From assembly GCA_041658075.1 (NCBI GenBank), contig JBBAAW010000003.1, positions 1 through 61,708 of the forward strand: 61,708 bases of DNA. The letters run 5' to 3'. Under the pieces are notes generated by a model that worked only from the letters and a program-made list of their open reading frames with translations, ran no database searches and was not told where the DNA came from. How positions within the stretch are numbered: position 1 is the first letter of the stretch; every line of letters begins with the position of its first letter. Origin of the DNA: JBBAAW01 sp041658075 (GTDB lineage Bacteria; Patescibacteriota; WWE3; UBA101185; UBA10185). A program made the translations under genes and the position numbers. This document shows positions 27,075 to 35,629 of this stretch, one piece after another.

Positions 27075-27904
27075 ATTTTAAGACCAAAATTATCAGCAAC
27101 CTCTATCTCTATGTAGGGTTTTTCTAAACCCCTACTAAGCACTTTGAATTCAATTAGGTTCTCCTCGAGGTTAAGTTTTGCAATCTCTTGATTATTGTTT
27201 TTTGCCTCAAATTTGAGGATTCCGTTTAAATCTCGATTAAAAACATATAAAGTCTTGCTATCTAGATATTCTCCGGGATTTTGGGCTGGCTTTAAATTTA
27301 AGCCTAAAGCATTATTAATGTCGTTTAGGGTGTCTGCGTCCGCACTCTGTGTGTAGACGAACCCATTCTCGTCAAAAATTATGTCGTCTTGACTAAAACT
27401 TAAAGTCATAAAAAGCGTTCTGGAATTAGAAAGGGTAAAGGTGTTTTTGCTTATAACAAAGGCAATTTTATTACCTTCGACTCTGCTACCCAAAACCAAT
27501 TCATTTTTATTGAAAGTAAAAGTGGCACTGGGATTTTGCAGTTTTAGATAGCTTAAAACGGTATGCAAAATAGTTTGGTATTTTTTTGATTGATCAAAAA
27601 TTAATTGCGACTCTTTGCTGTATATGGGAGTTTCCCATTTAATAAGGTTTTCCTTGTTTCCTTGTCCGTCCAAATAGTAAGCTTGGTAGGGTGACACATT
27701 ATAAAAGATTTTGGAATTTTGCTGAGTTAGGTACAGCCCGTAGTGATAAGGTCTAATAACAAAAAATCCTACTTTTTTGTAGATATCAAAATCTTTGGGG
27801 ATAACCACACCATACAAAAAGATTACGCAAAGAATGGGTATTGTTATAAGAGGGGAGTATTTTTGAATTGGTGATGATATTTTTTTTGGTATCTTAAATT
27901 TCAC
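27071..27904 (-). CDS. Single-pass membrane protein of unknown function
   Basis: The 277-residue protein has one N-terminal helix (about 19-36, LITIPILCVIFLYGVVI) and a beta-rich external domain with many Asn/Lys/Tyr. No family recognised. It is the first gene of the operon with the two GT-C-like proteins and may assist them or be a carrier of the glycan. No clear -10 is evident in the 190 nt upstream. Confidence 0.6.
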   Translation of the reverse strand: MKFKIPKKISSPIQKYSPLITIPILCVIFLYGVVIPKDFDIYKKVGFFVIRPYHYGLYLTQQNSKIFYNVSPYQAYYLDGQGNKENLIKWETPIYSKESQLIFDQSKKYQTILHTVLSYLKLQNPSATFTFNKNELVLGSRVEGNKIAFVISKNTFTLSNSRTLFMTLSFSQDDIIFDENGFVYTQSADADTLNDINNALGLNLKPAQNPGEYLDSKTLYVFNRDLNGILKFEAKNNNQEIAKLNLEENLIEFKVLSRGLEKPYIEIEVADNFGLKI

Positions 27905-28065
27905 AAGTAGATTATAGCTTTAACTGCCTCAAAGCTAAAGAAGTCATCAACGCTCGGTTGATACATTGAAAACTGAATATCAGTATGAAGCCGCATCTAT
28001 CTGTCCCGCAGTCTTTTTGTCGTAATAACAATATTGCGACTAGAAGCTTGCGTAGAGCCTTAGGA

Positions 28066-28094
28066 TTGACATATGACCTATAGTAATGTATAAT
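28066..28094 (+). promoter_or_regulatory. Perfect consensus promoter of the GT2 gene
   Basis: TTGACA, 17-nt spacer, TATAAT, then 6 nt to ATG 28101: a textbook leaderless arrangement. The spacer holds GACCTATAGTA, the same 11-mer as in the promoter at 17782. Confidence 0.85.
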
Positions 28095-28100
28095 ACGCCT

Positions 28101-28883
28101 ATGTTAAACCGTAAAAAGATTTCCTTAGTTATACCTTGTAAAAACGAGGAAAGAATCATTGCCAATACCATTAAAAACGTTCCATCTTATGTGGACGAGA
28201 TAGTTGTGGTTGACAACGGTTCTTCAGATAATTCTGCTTTAGTCGCCCAAGAAGCAGGGGCTATTGTGGTAAAAGAGCCTAGAAAACTAAACGGAATAGG
28301 ATATGGTTATGCTCACTTAAGCGGTATCCAAAAAGCCACCGGCGATTACATTTTTGGTATGGACGCTGATGATACCTATCCTTCCTATGAAATTAAAAAC
28401 ATCGTGGACTGCATGGAAAATGGGGGATTTGATGTAGTTTCTTGTAACAGACTTCCTTTAAGAAATCCTAAAGCTATTTCTAAACTAAGAAGGTTGGGTA
28501 TTTATGTATTAAATGTGGAAATATTTATGCTTTATGGTTACCCAATTAAGGATAGCTTAACAGGCATGTGGGGTATTAAAAGAGACTGTTTGTCTAAGCT
28601 TAACTTAAGAATGGGCGACTGGAACCTTTCTCCAGAGGTTAAAATATCCGCTATCATGAATAAAGATATAAAGTTTGATGAGTATCATATTGACCACTTT
28701 GTAAGGGAGAAGGAGCCCAGCAAGCAGGCTATATGGAAGACCGGTTGGAGCCACTTTAAATATATTGCCTCTAAAAGGTTTACAGAGGATAGCTTTTTGG
28801 GCAGTTTATTCTACAAGGTCTTTGTAAATAGGGAGTGGACGCAACCAGCTTTTACCGGCAAAAAGTTCATGTTTACTCTTTAA
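28101..28883 (+). CDS. Family 2 glycosyltransferase, DPM1/DpgS-like
   Basis: The 260-residue cytoplasmic GT-A enzyme has the opening VIPCKNEE, the nucleotide-binding VVVDNGSSDNS and the metal motif GMDADDTYP (near 88). No transmembrane anchor is present. The family transfers sugars from nucleotide sugars to polyprenyl phosphate, which would supply the GT-C enzymes next door. ATG 28101 is chosen over an in-frame ATG at 28086, which lies within the promoter. Its 3' end overlaps the convergent GT4 gene by 11 nt. Confidence 0.88.
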   Translation: MLNRKKISLVIPCKNEERIIANTIKNVPSYVDEIVVVDNGSSDNSALVAQEAGAIVVKEPRKLNGIGYGYAHLSGIQKATGDYIFGMDADDTYPSYEIKNIVDCMENGGFDVVSCNRLPLRNPKAISKLRRLGIYVLNVEIFMLYGYPIKDSLTGMWGIKRDCLSKLNLRMGDWNLSPEVKISAIMNKDIKFDEYHIDHFVREKEPSKQAIWKTGWSHFKYIASKRFTEDSFLGSLFYKVFVNREWTQPAFTGKKFMFTL

Positions 28884-30078
28884 TTATCAAACCTTGCTTA
28901 AGCAGGGTGTACAGTTGTTCCGATATTACTTTCCAGTCAAAGCCTATTATAAGTTCTTGTCTAAAGTTGTCCGCGATTTTTTGCCGTTCCTCTTTGTGGG
29001 TTAATGCCCATGTTATAGCTTCTTCAAAAGCTTTGCTGTTTTTTTGTGGCACTAAAGTTCCGGTTTCTCCGTTTCTTAGTACTTCCCTCGTTCCGGCGTT
29101 GTCTGTGGCTATCACATAGCATCCTGCGGACCCCGCCTCTAAAACTGTGTTGGGAAATCCTTCATTGTGGTGCGAGGGGTTAATGAAAATATCGCTAATG
29201 CCTAAAAGCTCTTTTACTTGGTCGTATTTTAAGTCACCGGTTAACAGTACTTTATTCTCCAGTCCATCTTGTTGTATGAGATTTTTCATTTCTGTTTCAA
29301 GCTCTCCCGGTCCTCCCAGTACAAAGAGTGTGTTCTTTGCCTCTTGAACCTTTAGCACTTCCTTAATAGCATCGTAAAGATAGGTGATTCCTTTTGTCCA
29401 GATAAGGCGGCCTACATAAGTGACAAGCACAACATCGTCAGCGATTGGTATGTTAAGTTTTGACAGGACACGATTAGTTTTATTTGACGGTGTAAAGTAA
29501 TTTGTATCAACCCCACCGTAAACTATATACGACTCTTTTCTAAGTCGTAACTTTTCTCTAAAGAACTTTTGGACGGCTTTATTTGTAAAAGTAATGTAGT
29601 CGTAGAAACTAAGTGAAAAGGAGGCGATTGTAAGGTCCACAAACTTAGAGATATTTTCAACGATTTTGTTTTGATAGACGGGGTGGGTAGCTACATGGCC
29701 GGTAAAGATACTTTTTGCCCCAATTATCTTTGCATATATCCAAAGCCACCAAGTGGGATCAAAGAATCTTATATGGGTATTTACAAAATGATAATGGTTT
29801 CTTGAAAGCTTAACTAAAGCCGGGATAAGGTAAAGAGGATTTGGTAGGAGAAATCTAGCCGGAATAAAAGTTATGCACGGTACACGATAAATTCTAAAGC
29901 CTCGATACTCCTCATATCCTACTGTTCTGTCGCTATTGTAACAAAGTACATCCACCTTTAGATTTGGGTGATTTTTAATCATGGTGGCGTAAATTTCCTC
30001 GGCATATTTCTGGCTTCCGCCTCGGTGGGGGTAGAAAAAAGGAAGAACCAGCAAAAGTCTAATTTCGTTGTTTTTCAT
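28873..30078 (-). CDS. Family 4 glycosyltransferase
   Basis: The 401-residue GT-B enzyme has the N-terminal PFFYPHRGGSQKYAEEI, a central VYGGVDTNYF, then VTYVGRLIWTKGITYLYDAI and the donor-site EGFPNTVLEAGSAG with E-x7-E spacing. These are typical of WaaG/PimB-like retaining transferases that use nucleotide sugars at the inner membrane face. A TATAGT lies 5 nt before the ATG on the minus strand. Confidence 0.9.
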   Translation of the reverse strand: MKNNEIRLLLVLPFFYPHRGGSQKYAEEIYATMIKNHPNLKVDVLCYNSDRTVGYEEYRGFRIYRVPCITFIPARFLLPNPLYLIPALVKLSRNHYHFVNTHIRFFDPTWWLWIYAKIIGAKSIFTGHVATHPVYQNKIVENISKFVDLTIASFSLSFYDYITFTNKAVQKFFREKLRLRKESYIVYGGVDTNYFTPSNKTNRVLSKLNIPIADDVVLVTYVGRLIWTKGITYLYDAIKEVLKVQEAKNTLFVLGGPGELETEMKNLIQQDGLENKVLLTGDLKYDQVKELLGISDIFINPSHHNEGFPNTVLEAGSAGCYVIATDNAGTREVLRNGETGTLVPQKNSKAFEEAITWALTHKEERQKIADNFRQELIIGFDWKVISEQLYTLLKQGLIIKE

Positions 30079-30137
30079 AAGGCACTATATATGGTACAAA
30101 AAGCCGTCCTATAATACAAGCAAGACTATCGCAGAAG

Positions 30138-30875
30138 CTAGCCCAGCTTCGCAAGCTCGTCGTTTAGCATAAAGATTAGCTCCGTTTTTAAATGTTTTGA
30201 GATGATGTTCAGTTCTTTTTTGTCCAAAATCGTGTTTAAGTCCTCATTTATAGTTTGTTCGGAGACCTCTTTCTCCACAAACTTTACTAAGTCGCCTAAA
30301 TAATTTTTGTATGACATTTTAGTTAAGTCTTTCACTACAACTGTGTTTACCCCAAAACCCTGCTCAAAAAACTTATGGAGGTCGTAAAAATCCCGTCCAC
30401 TTACTTTTCCTTTTTTATCAAAACGCGCCTTTGCGGCCACAAGTTTATTGGCAAACATAGTTTCTACAGTATGGCCGTTGCAGAACATGTTTAATTCCAA
30501 TAAATTTACTTTCTCGTATTTATTAAATTGACTTGGAACGTCATTTATTTCCAATTTTAAAGTATTTCTTTCCGTGGGTAGCGTAACAGGGTATTTTAGA
30601 AAGAATTGCAGGTAATTTTTGCTTTGATTTTTTATTTCCAGTCCCAAATCTTTAAATATGTCATACAACCGGTTTTCAATCTTTGATTTTGCGTCTTTGT
30701 TTGGTAAGTCAAAGTCTAGGTCTACGGAAAATCTATTAAGAACACCCCTTAACGCTGCGTAAGTACCTCCTTTAAACATTAGCTCGTTTGCCAGCATATT
30801 ATTTTTAAGGATCTCGGATAAAAGTCGCAAAAGTTGGACTTTATGTTTCATATTTTGTGATGATGTGGTGAGCAT
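30138..30875 (-). CDS. AbiEii-type nucleotidyltransferase toxin, second system
   Basis: The 245-residue protein has FKGGTYAALRGVLNRFSVDLDFDL (split across 34-57), the canonical GG...DxD nucleotidyltransferase motif, and KVSGRDFYDLHKFFEQ further on. Unlike the first system's toxin, the GG is intact. It starts directly at the stop of the antitoxin gene (TGA-ATG); an internal ATG at residue 9 (MKHK) is also possible. Confidence 0.85.
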   Translation of the reverse strand: MLTTSSQNMKHKVQLLRLLSEILKNNMLANELMFKGGTYAALRGVLNRFSVDLDFDLPNKDAKSKIENRLYDIFKDLGLEIKNQSKNYLQFFLKYPVTLPTERNTLKLEINDVPSQFNKYEKVNLLELNMFCNGHTVETMFANKLVAAKARFDKKGKVSGRDFYDLHKFFEQGFGVNTVVVKDLTKMSYKNYLGDLVKFVEKEVSEQTINEDLNTILDKKELNIISKHLKTELIFMLNDELAKLG

Positions 30876-31415
30876 TCAATAACCCACCTCCTTTTGCAAC
30901 TCCAGAGTCTTTTCTTGATTCACCGCCAAAGGATTGTCTAAATAGTACTTTGGTTTGTAGTATAGTAAATCCGCCAGGGCTCTTTCAGGCGTAGCTTGTG
31001 AAAATGTTTTCGTATCATCTATGTCTGTTCTATTTACAAGGTATTCGGGTTTCATCTGCTTACATTGGAGTGTTTTATTCCCAAAATTTATAGTTTGACT
31101 TTTTTGTCCTGCCAAAGTAATGGGCCTAATATTTTGAAGTATTGCCCCCGCCTTGCTAAGCACCGTTTCTAGAGTAATGTAGGACAGGGGACCGCATAAA
31201 ACGCAGGCTACCTCGTAGTCATTAAGCTTGTTAAGCGGGAGTTTTGAATATACACCTTTTTTTATTCTGTATAATTTGCCACTTGCCACATACCTTTTAA
31301 TAGTAGTCCAAAGAGTATTTTTATCTTGAATAGCCCATAACACCGCCAAGTCTCGGGTATTAAAGACATTTTTGTTCGTTTCTATTAGCGTTTGTAGTTT
31401 CTTATTCCTGTACAT
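30876..31415 (-). CDS. AbiEi-type antitoxin, second system
   Basis: The protein (179 residues from ATG 31415) has a winged-helix N-terminus (FNTRDLAVLWAI ... YVASGKLYRIKKGVY) and a domain with YITLETVLSKAG and PERALADLLYY, the antitoxin pattern. It is shorter than the first copy. ATG 31415 sits inside a perfect palindrome that covers the -10, so an upstream in-frame ATG (31433) is less likely. Promoter on minus: TTGACA (31452-31447), 17 nt, TATCCT. Confidence 0.82.
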   Translation of the reverse strand: MYRNKKLQTLIETNKNVFNTRDLAVLWAIQDKNTLWTTIKRYVASGKLYRIKKGVYSKLPLNKLNDYEVACVLCGPLSYITLETVLSKAGAILQNIRPITLAGQKSQTINFGNKTLQCKQMKPEYLVNRTDIDDTKTFSQATPERALADLLYYKPKYYLDNPLAVNQEKTLELQKEVGY

Positions 31416-31426
31416 TATTGTACAGG
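31407..31426. promoter_or_regulatory. Palindromic operator of the second AbiE pair
   Basis: CCTGTACATTATTGTACAGG is a perfect palindrome (8-bp arms, 4-nt centre) that overlaps both the -10 and the start codon of the antitoxin gene. AbiEi proteins are known to bind inverted repeats in their own promoter, so this is a strong operator candidate. Confidence 0.75.
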
Positions 31427-31479
31427 ATAACATAACTCGTATTTGATGTCAAGTAAAAGGGGAATTACCCAAAGTCGAA

Positions 31480-31517
31480 CCTATAGTATTGACAAAGCCT
31501 AAAATATAGGTTACAAT
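31480..31517 (+). promoter_or_regulatory. Promoter of the LPKTG protein gene
   Basis: CCTATAGTATTGACA (31480-31494) contains the -35 TTGACA; after 17 nt comes TACAAT (31512-31517). CCTATA and TATAGG (31505-31510) form an inverted repeat across the spacer. Confidence 0.7.
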
Positions 31518-31564
31518 GAACATTGTTAAGCGTTAAATTTCCTGCCAAATAAAGGTCAATATAT

Positions 31565-32176
31565 ATGAGAAAAATTGTTAACTATAAGTTAATAGGTACT
31601 TTGTTGGTAGCTGGGGTAGCCAGTGTTTTGGGAGTAAATAAGGCTTATGCCGGATGTACTGCCAACTACGGTGGAGGAGAAACCTGTATCTACAACAAAA
31701 ACTTTGATCTTGAGAAAAAGGTAAGAAAAGAAGGGGACAACTCCTGGAAAGATAAAGTGACTAATGTTAAGGAGAACGGGGTTGTAGAATTTAAGATAAA
31801 GGTTAAAAACACCGGAGAAGTAAAAGTAAACGACATGGAAATGATCGATAAGTTGCCTAAAGAAATGGAAAGAGTTGGCGGAGATGGTTTAACTGAATAT
31901 TGGGGTGACTTTGAACCTGGAGAGACCAAAACCTTTACTATAAAGGCGGTGGTTAAAGATAGCGAGTACGATAGAAAGAACTTTGAGAAGTGTGTAGTAA
32001 ACAAGGCCGAGGTTGAGTATAAGGGTGACGAAGAGGCTTCCGATACTGCTACCGTTTGTTACAGTGACAAAAAGGTTACCGAGTTGCCTAAAACCGGTGG
32101 AAGTTCCATGTTGTATGGGGCTTTAGGATTAGGACTTGCGACCTTAGGCGTGGTATCAAAAAAGATTAGAGGGTAA
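31565..32176 (+). CDS. LPKTG sortase-anchored surface protein with a DUF11-like domain
   Basis: The 203-residue protein has a signal peptide (to about AYAG, residue 30) and an extracellular domain reading FKIKVKNTGEVKVNDMEMIDKLP, typical of DUF11/isopeptide-type beta-sandwiches. The C-terminal sorting signal is LPKTG (about 174-178), a hydrophobic helix and the basic tail KKIRG. The sortase gene follows within 140 nt, so this is its likely substrate. A 48-nt leader separates promoter and ATG, with a weak AAAGGTC ribosome site. Confidence 0.88.
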   Translation: MRKIVNYKLIGTLLVAGVASVLGVNKAYAGCTANYGGGETCIYNKNFDLEKKVRKEGDNSWKDKVTNVKENGVVEFKIKVKNTGEVKVNDMEMIDKLPKEMERVGGDGLTEYWGDFEPGETKTFTIKAVVKDSEYDRKNFEKCVVNKAEVEYKGDEEASDTATVCYSDKKVTELPKTGGSSMLYGALGLGLATLGVVSKKIRG

Positions 32177-32179
32177 AAC

Positions 32180-32249
32180 ACTTAGACCTAGGGTGGAGGG
32201 GAGTGGTTCGCCGTACAGCTTACTGGCCCCTTCCATCCTAGGTCTAAGT
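32180..32249 (+). terminator. Very long hairpin between LPKTG gene and sortase
   Basis: ACTTAGACCTAGG and CCTAGGTCTAAGT form a perfect 13-bp stem that continues with TGGA-GGGG/CCCC-TTCCA. No U-run follows. It begins 4 nt after the stop codon and could set the expression ratio between substrate and sortase by protecting the upstream mRNA. Confidence 0.65.
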
Positions 32250-32315
32250 CCACTCGCGTTTAGAATGTTTGGCAATATTTAAACACACTTTTTCTCTTTT
32301 GCAATATGTGAAAAT

Positions 32316-32999
32316 ATGACAAAAATATCTTTAAAATCAAGAAAAGTAATTTTGATGGTGTTAGTCCTATTTATGTTGTTCCCATTTGGTGCGATAGTTT
32401 TAAACGGGCGCGGATTTAACCTTATCGATGCAATTCCTTTTGGTTTAGGTAGGAACATGGGTGGGGGAAATAGTATCGTGAGGGACAACGATAGGGCCGA
32501 TGTTAAAAAGTCTTCAGTGTTTAAAGAAGTTATCAAGCCAGTATATTTGTCGCCCATAAAAATACAATTCAAAGAAAAAATTCTACAAGTAGAAGAAATT
32601 AATGTGGAAGAAGGTGGCTTTTTAGGTGTACCCTCAAGTTGGCAAACAGCCGGATGGTATAAAGAGGGTGCTAAGCCTGGGGAAGAGGGCAATGTGATAA
32701 TTGACGGGCACTATGATACCAATACCGGCGCACCCGGAGCCTTTTGGGAGTTGAAAGATTTACAAGTTGGTGATAAAGTGCTTCTGACAGATAAGTTAGG
32801 TAGAGTTTTTACGTACTCTGTTAACGGCAAATCGTTTATTAGTATTGCCGACCCCGAGAGGTCAAAGGTTTTTGCTAGCGGTAAAGATAAAGAATTGACG
32901 TTAATTACCTGCGGAGGCGTTTGGGATTATACTAGCGGAACTTATAACAAACGACTTGTAATTGCTGCGGTATTTGATAAGATGGAAAAAAGTTGGTAA
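32316..32999 (+). CDS. Sortase
   Basis: The 227-residue membrane-anchored transpeptidase has an N-terminal helix (about 8-30) and a catalytic domain with His in IDGHYDT (near 131), Cys in LITCGG (near 198) and Arg in NKRLV (near 212). It would cleave LPKTG and join the protein to a wall or membrane acceptor. The class is not certain; the layout resembles class E/F-like enzymes of actinobacteria and CPR. Confidence 0.9.
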   Translation: MTKISLKSRKVILMVLVLFMLFPFGAIVLNGRGFNLIDAIPFGLGRNMGGGNSIVRDNDRADVKKSSVFKEVIKPVYLSPIKIQFKEKILQVEEINVEEGGFLGVPSSWQTAGWYKEGAKPGEEGNVIIDGHYDTNTGAPGAFWELKDLQVGDKVLLTDKLGRVFTYSVNGKSFISIADPERSKVFASGKDKELTLITCGGVWDYTSGTYNKRLVIAAVFDKMEKSW

Positions 33000-33014
33000 T
33001 TTTTCCTTTTTAAT

Positions 33015-33049
33015 CGGGGAGACGGCATGGGGCAGTGGTCGTCTCTCCG
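33015..33049 (+). terminator. Stem-loop between sortase and rho
   Basis: CGGGGAGACG pairs with CGTCTCTCCG (one G-U) around a 15-nt loop. Without a U-run it could end the sortase mRNA or lie in the rho leader. Confidence 0.45.
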
Positions 33050-33130
33050 GTTAAGACTCATGTTTTCATTTATGTCCACAATTTCAACAAATGTAATTTG
33101 AATACAAATATTTGAAAGGAGAATATTAAA

Positions 33131-34387
33131 ATGAATGGAAGAAGAACAAATGGTCAGGTAGCGTCCAATGTAAATTATTATCAACAGTCTCAAAATCAGT
33201 CATCCTCAACGCCATACCAAGATTATTTAGAGATGTATCAGGGCGAAATGGTTCCGGTAGAAGGTGTTTTAGAAATGTTGCCAGATTATGGTATTTTGCG
33301 ACAAGACGAGAGCGTTGTGAGCGGAGATGCTACGTCGGTGCAGTCAGGCATGCCAAGAGATGTCTACATTAGTTTGTCGCAAATAAAAAGATTCTCACTA
33401 AGAGTAGGCGACAAAGTAAAAGGTCAAGCCAGGCCTCCTAAAGAAGGCGAGAGATATCTTTCCATGCTAAAGGTGGAAAATGTTGAGGGTATGGATCCGG
33501 AAGAGGCTAAAAAAAGACCCAGTTTTACAAAGTTAACACCCATTTTTCCTTACGAATGGATGAAGTTGGAAACCGACTCTGAGACAATCGCCACCCGACT
33601 TATTGACATAATTTCGCCCATCGGTAAGGGTCAACGGGCCATGATTGTGGCACCTCCTAAAGCCGGTAAAACCTTTTTGTTAAAGGACATCGCTAACGGA
33701 ATTACAGAAAATTATCCCGATGTAATTTTAATGGTAGCTTTAATAGGGGAGCGACCCGAGGAAGTAACCGACATGAGAAGAAGTGTAAAAGGTGAGGTTT
33801 ATTCCAGTAACTTTGACGAAAAGGCGGAAGACCAAACTGCGGTGGCAGAGGTATGCTTGGAACGAGCCAAGCGTTTGGCAGAAAAGGGCAACGATGTGGT
33901 AATTTTAATGGACTCGTTGACTCGTCTTGCCCGCGCCTATAACATGGTGGTTCCGCCTTCAGGTCGTACATTATCCGGTGGGTTTGACCCTTCCGCGCTC
34001 TACCCACCCAAGCACTTTTTTGGTGCCGCCCGTAAGTTTGAAGAGGGGGGATCGCTCACTATTGTGGCCACTGCGCTTGTGGACACCGGTTCCAAAATGG
34101 ACGATGTTATTTTTGAAGAGTTTAAGGGCACAGGCAATATGGAGCTAAGGTTGGACCGCTCGCTTTCTGAAAGACGTATCTTTCCGGCTATTGATATTAA
34201 GGCCAGTTCTACTCGTCATGAAGAAAAGCTGTACGACGCCAAAACGCTGGAAGCGGTTTACAGGCTTAGAAGGATGGTAGATCTTTTGGACGACAGACAA
34301 GCCACTGAACTTGTAATTCAACGACTTAAAAAGTCCAAAAACAACAAGGAATTCTTGGAAACTTTGCACCAAGCACAAAGCGCTTGA
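33131..34387 (+). CDS. rho: Transcription termination factor Rho
   Basis: A hexameric RNA helicase that ends transcription. The 418-residue protein has a Gln/Ser-rich N-terminus (1-30), the cold-shock-like RNA-binding domain (about 35-120, VEGVLEMLPDYGILR), Walker A APPKAGKT (near 174), ERPEEVTDMRRS, and the Q/R-loop segment SLTRLARAYNMVVPPSGRTLSGG split across about 257-279. Length and order are normal. The start is supported by AAAGGAG 10 nt before the ATG. Confidence 0.97.
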   Translation: MNGRRTNGQVASNVNYYQQSQNQSSSTPYQDYLEMYQGEMVPVEGVLEMLPDYGILRQDESVVSGDATSVQSGMPRDVYISLSQIKRFSLRVGDKVKGQARPPKEGERYLSMLKVENVEGMDPEEAKKRPSFTKLTPIFPYEWMKLETDSETIATRLIDIISPIGKGQRAMIVAPPKAGKTFLLKDIANGITENYPDVILMVALIGERPEEVTDMRRSVKGEVYSSNFDEKAEDQTAVAEVCLERAKRLAEKGNDVVILMDSLTRLARAYNMVVPPSGRTLSGGFDPSALYPPKHFFGAARKFEEGGSLTIVATALVDTGSKMDDVIFEEFKGTGNMELRLDRSLSERRIFPAIDIKASSTRHEEKLYDAKTLEAVYRLRRMVDLLDDRQATELVIQRLKKSKNNKEFLETLHQAQSA

Positions 34388-34453
34388 GTTTGATAGAATA
34401 GGTCAACGGGCTTACTACGCCCGCATAATATGCTATTCACTATTGGTCGTCCC

Positions 34454-35629
34454 ATGTCAAAAAGGTTCATTGAAGTGCGCTTTGATACTGTTATTCCTTA
34501 TGGGCGCAACAAGTTAATGTACTTTGCTAAGTCCCTTAGTCAATTTTTTGGGTGGGTAGCGGTGTATTTTGTTATAAAGATCAAAAAAACTTTTCTTCTG
34601 CTGGGTCGACTTCTTTACTTGTCAATAAAAGGTATTCGCGACTTAAAGTCCTTCTTTGTAGCCAAGCTTATTTGGTCGCGTGGTCGACTAGGAAGACCTG
34701 TGGCCAATTTTATTGTTATGACCCTAGCCTTGGGGATTTTCTTTTTTGGGGAAATTTTGAGCGGTTCAAAGCTGGTGGTTAGCAAAGAGTTGGATGATGA
34801 TTATTTAAAAACTTCTACCGATATTATTCCGGAAAGAAACACCGCTTTGACCACCTTACCGGAAAACCGCCAACGAACCGAATATCTTGCCTATAAGGTA
34901 GAGTCGGGCGACTCGCTTTACAGTATTGGAAATAAGTTTAAGGTTTCCACTGACGCCTTAAAATATGTAAACATATTATACGACGGGTCGGTTTTGCAGG
35001 TAGGTCAGGACATTGTTATTCCGCCTATCTCTGGTTTAATTCATAAGGTGGAAGCAGGGGATACCTTAGCTTTGATTGCTAGAAAGTATTCCGTGCCTTC
35101 CCAAGCCATTGCAGATTTTAACTATCTTTTGGAACCAAACAAACTGGCTTTAGGAACAGAACTAGTGATTCCGGATGCCAAAATTCCTTTGCCAGTGGTA
35201 ACGAATCTTCCCATAATTCCGTCGATCATAACTGGAGGGGTAACCGATGGCAATGCCAAAAAAGGTTGGTGTATGTGGCCAACCAGTACTAGTGTAATTA
35301 CCCAAAACTTTTCTTGGTATCATAATGGTTTGGATATTGGTTCTTCCTGGGGTTCGGCTATGCCTTCCATTTACGCCTGTGCGGGCGGGGTAGTGGTAAG
35401 AGCGGGTTGGGATCCTTGGGGGCTCGGTCTTCATATCAGAGTCGACCATGGAAACGGATACGAAACAGTTTATGGGCATATGAGCAGGCTGGATGTAAGT
35501 TATGGCGATAAAATCAAAAAAGGCGAGGTTATGGGTTTTATGGGTAGTACCGGGCGTTCCACAGGTCCACACGTCCATTTTATGATAAAATATCAAGGTT
35601 CACCACAAAACCCGCTCAAATATATATGA
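34454..35629 (+). CDS. LysM and M23 peptidase, cell-wall endopeptidase
   Basis: The protein (391 residues from ATG 34454) has a basic N-terminus with one or two membrane helices (about 75-95), two LysM peptidoglycan-binding motifs (AYKVESGDSLYSIGNKF near 147 and HKVEAGDTLALIARKY near 196) and a C-terminal M23 domain. The zinc motifs are HNGLDIGSSWG and GPHVHF. It would cut peptide cross-links during growth or division. An in-frame ATG at 34430 is directly attached to CATAAT, a likely -10, so I prefer 34454. The stop overlaps the obg start (ATGA). Confidence 0.9.
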   Translation: MSKRFIEVRFDTVIPYGRNKLMYFAKSLSQFFGWVAVYFVIKIKKTFLLLGRLLYLSIKGIRDLKSFFVAKLIWSRGRLGRPVANFIVMTLALGIFFFGEILSGSKLVVSKELDDDYLKTSTDIIPERNTALTTLPENRQRTEYLAYKVESGDSLYSIGNKFKVSTDALKYVNILYDGSVLQVGQDIVIPPISGLIHKVEAGDTLALIARKYSVPSQAIADFNYLLEPNKLALGTELVIPDAKIPLPVVTNLPIIPSIITGGVTDGNAKKGWCMWPTSTSVITQNFSWYHNGLDIGSSWGSAMPSIYACAGGVVVRAGWDPWGLGLHIRVDHGNGYETVYGHMSRLDVSYGDKIKKGEVMGFMGSTGRSTGPHVHFMIKYQGSPQNPLKYI

